Of a stretch of DNA of 7,389 bases, positions 5,592-7,389 are shown piece by piece. The notes beneath the pieces were generated by a model. The model was not told the DNA's origin. It did not search any database and saw only the letters and a program-made list of their open reading frames with translations. A program made the position numbers and the translations under genes. The stretch lies in NCBI GenBank assembly GCA_001829395.1, contig MIBD01000016.1, positions 7,385 to 14,773 of the forward strand. The letters are read 5' to 3'. Within the stretch, counting starts at the first letter, position 1, and each line of letters starts with the position of its first letter. The DNA comes from Spirochaetes bacterium GWF1_49_6 (GTDB lineage Bacteria > Spirochaetota > Brevinematia > Brevinematales > GWF1-51-8).

Positions 5592-7292
5592 ATGTCCGTC
5601 CTGTCGAATTGCGCAATAGTCGAGGAAATTATCACATCGCCTGAAATCGACCTGCTCGACAACTCCTACTGCGAAGTCCCGCAGCTTTCCATCCGGGAAC
5701 TCGATAACCTGACGAATATCTACACGAATAGCGTCTATTGGCGGGTATCGAAGGGATGTTCCGTCATGGAGATGAGCGCGTTCGCCGGGATGGAGGGATT
5801 CGACGGCGCGATCCTCGCGGCGAAACCGGTAGTTATCTACGGGTGGGACGGCGCGCCGAAGTATTTCGAATGGCGCGTATTCAAGGACGGCGGAATAGTC
5901 GGCGCGATTGTCGCGAACGCCAGCAAGCTGGTTTGCCGCCCGGTGGTCTATGTCCTCAGGATGGTAACGAGCTACGGGATACTCACGAATTACCCGGCGG
6001 ACACGGTGATTATCGACTATGACTACCCCGATTACGTTTTCGGGAAAGTCGACACGAATACACGTACGGTTACCGAGGCGATCGACCCGTTCGCGGGGAC
6101 GAATATCGCGGTAAGGAAGGAAATATTAACACTGATGAAGGAACGCCCGGAATTATTCTATGATAGCGCGGCGGAACGCCTCGAACTCCGTCTATTTACC
6201 GAATTATACCCGGTATACAGTAAATCGTGGTGGGCGGAAGTGGACGAACAGCAGATGATCGCGGTATCGTACTTAGGCCCGCTCGAGATCGCGTCGAATC
6301 GCGGGCTTACACCTCTTACGCAGGACTGGGAATCCGGCAGGGTGGTGGACGGATTTACAGGGCTAGATTGGAATGATTATACAAAATTACCGAAAAACGC
6401 ATGGTGGGACAGAGATTGGATGTTTTCTTATCTAAATTGGTTCTATTCTATACATAACGGTTTGTGGTGGTGTGGGCCGACCGCTGGGGGAATAATGATG
6501 TGCTATTACGGATATACGAATAAAATCCGGTGGTATACCTATAATATCACCAATATTTATTATTATTACGCGACCACTAAAAAATCGACGAATTTTCAGT
6601 TCGTTCTGGATAAAACTATCGATCTGAAAGGCTTACCTACTTCAATGAAACTGAATATCCTTTTCGATTCTCCATCCTTCTGGAACAGCGGGAATCCGAA
6701 TAGCGACAGCATTTCCTATGTTTCCGGCAGCGCGATTCCGCAGGATTACCCTTTAAACACCAGTATGATGTACACGGGATGCCATTACAGCGCGCCGTAT
6801 TATTACTTCGAGCATAATTTCAGTTATTCCGCTCAGCAGATTTATAACTATTACTATACCCGTTTCTTAATAATGTTCGACGTCTTCGTGAGTAATAGAA
6901 CCCCCGGTCCAACGGCAACCCCGGTTCCGTTGTCCGGAATGTTCGTGTTTAAACGGGACGGTTGGCCGTGGACGTATGAAACGGTTCGTACGGAGTATTT
7001 CAGCTATCAACTATTTCAGTATAATATCTCTACAAACACTCCGCTCAATCTGAACCCGCAGGAATGGGTTTTTGTAAAAACCGTTACAAATATCCGAACA
7101 TACACTAATGACGGATTTGAAAGACTTGGGGCTTGGATGAATATCGATTGGATCATAGGAGATACTCAGGAGGATGACGTAAAAAAGGGATTGGAATGGG
7201 CATGCAATAGCAAGATGAATTTTAAAACTACCGCATTATACCCATGGGTTTGGTTTGCTGGTATCGCGAATTCAAGCACAAAGTGCAACTAA
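5592..7292 (+). CDS. Putative lipoprotein with papain/C39-like cysteine motif, start region frameshifted
   Basis: The frame gives 566 residues from ATG 5592, but that ATG has no RBS and falls inside a hydrophobic stretch. Open codons upstream read AFSVLSRLAVIII before MSVLSNC, so the natural start is probably ATG 5519, out of frame in this copy. The joined protein would have a lipoprotein signal peptide with Cys at LSNC. Residues about 75-115 ('PVVIYGWDGAPKYFEWRVFKDGGIVGAIVANASK') resemble the N-terminal domain, perhaps a propeptide, found ahead of some papain-like peptidases. Residues about 275-310 carry 'GLWWCGPTAGGIMMCYYGY', the nucleophile motif of C39/C10-like peptidases, with Cys 294. 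Possible His are 398 and 408 ('GCHYSAPYYYFEHNF'), but no clear 'GHYVVV' motif is seen, so activity is uncertain. A Pro/Thr linker (437-446) leads to an unrecognised C-terminal domain rich in Trp and Tyr. GC falls sharply from about 6350 onward. No terminator is visible after the stop. Confidence 0.7.
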   Translation: MSVLSNCAIVEEIITSPEIDLLDNSYCEVPQLSIRELDNLTNIYTNSVYWRVSKGCSVMEMSAFAGMEGFDGAILAAKPVVIYGWDGAPKYFEWRVFKDGGIVGAIVANASKLVCRPVVYVLRMVTSYGILTNYPADTVIIDYDYPDYVFGKVDTNTRTVTEAIDPFAGTNIAVRKEILTLMKERPELFYDSAAERLELRLFTELYPVYSKSWWAEVDEQQMIAVSYLGPLEIASNRGLTPLTQDWESGRVVDGFTGLDWNDYTKLPKNAWWDRDWMFSYLNWFYSIHNGLWWCGPTAGGIMMCYYGYTNKIRWYTYNITNIYYYYATTKKSTNFQFVLDKTIDLKGLPTSMKLNILFDSPSFWNSGNPNSDSISYVSGSAIPQDYPLNTSMMYTGCHYSAPYYYFEHNFSYSAQQIYNYYYTRFLIMFDVFVSNRTPGPTATPVPLSGMFVFKRDGWPWTYETVRTEYFSYQLFQYNISTNTPLNLNPQEWVFVKTVTNIRTYTNDGFERLGAWMNIDWIIGDTQEDDVKKGLEWACNSKMNFKTTALYPWVWFAGIANSSTKCN

Positions 7293-7389
7293 GTTATCAT
7301 ACACTTTTAGCGGCGTAAGATAACCGTGACGTTTCCGTGGGCGACGAGGGTATAGAAAAAACTGTGTAAATGGTCAATTTGTAGTATAA

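Noticed and set aside
5435..5662. Minus-strand open frame of 75 codons between flaB and the lipoprotein gene
   Set aside because: It runs across the divergent promoters and through the repeat (giving CVCVC), has no RBS and resembles no protein.
6246..6262. CAGCAGATG resemblance between the lipoprotein gene and the acpS remnant at 3101
   Set aside because: The match is only about nine bases and is expected by chance.
7293..7324. GTTATC...GATAAC inverted repeat as a terminator after the lipoprotein gene
   Set aside because: Six-base arms around a 20-base loop with no T-run are too weak to support termination.

Overview
The window looks like chromosomal DNA of a free-living or commensal spirochaete. 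The main evidence is a flagellin of the spirochaetal FlaB type (N-terminus MIINHN, central 'ANMDQRERVYIGTM', C-terminus '...QLMLQLLR'). Base composition is moderate, ribosome binding sites are strong and purine-rich, and several promoters are close to the sigma-70 consensus. I cannot name the genus.

Layout. 1-833 (minus): a membrane-anchored TPR protein that runs off the left edge, with its own promoter. 949-1889 (minus): a sigma-70 family factor ending at a strong intrinsic terminator. 2079-3055 (plus): a divergent pair, holo-ACP synthase (acpS) and a small two-helix membrane protein of DUF3592 type. The acpS promoter has a perfect palindrome in its spacer. A 33-bp copy of the acpS 3' end lies just beyond the second gene. 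3139-4281 (minus): two tandem paralogues of a small outer-membrane beta-barrel-like protein behind a good promoter. 4381-5421 (minus): flaB with terminator, promoter and a leader containing a hairpin that matches the CsrA binding consensus, followed by a Shine-Dalgarno sequence that carries further GGA motifs. 5459-7292 (plus): a large gene for a probable exported lipoprotein with a papain/C39-like 'CGPTA' cysteine motif. 7293-7389 holds nothing I can support.

The most interesting part is the divergent region between flaB and the lipoprotein gene. The lipoprotein gene has a near-perfect promoter (TTGACA-N17-TACAAT), a good RBS and an ATG at 5519. A nine-unit AC/CA repeat then puts that ATG out of frame with the long reading frame. 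Adding one 2-bp unit, or removing two, would join the ATG to the long frame and create a textbook lipoprotein signal peptide ending in LSNC. This has the layout of a slipped-strand phase-variation switch caught in the OFF state; an assembly error in the repeat is the main alternative. Across the gap, flaB appears to carry a CsrA-type translational control element, as reported for flagellin leaders in Borrelia and Bacillus. The same 210-bp gap may therefore hold two different post-initiation switches, for motility and for a surface protein.

The lipoprotein gene also changes base composition sharply at about 6350, where the peptidase-like part begins, which suggests a mosaic gene.
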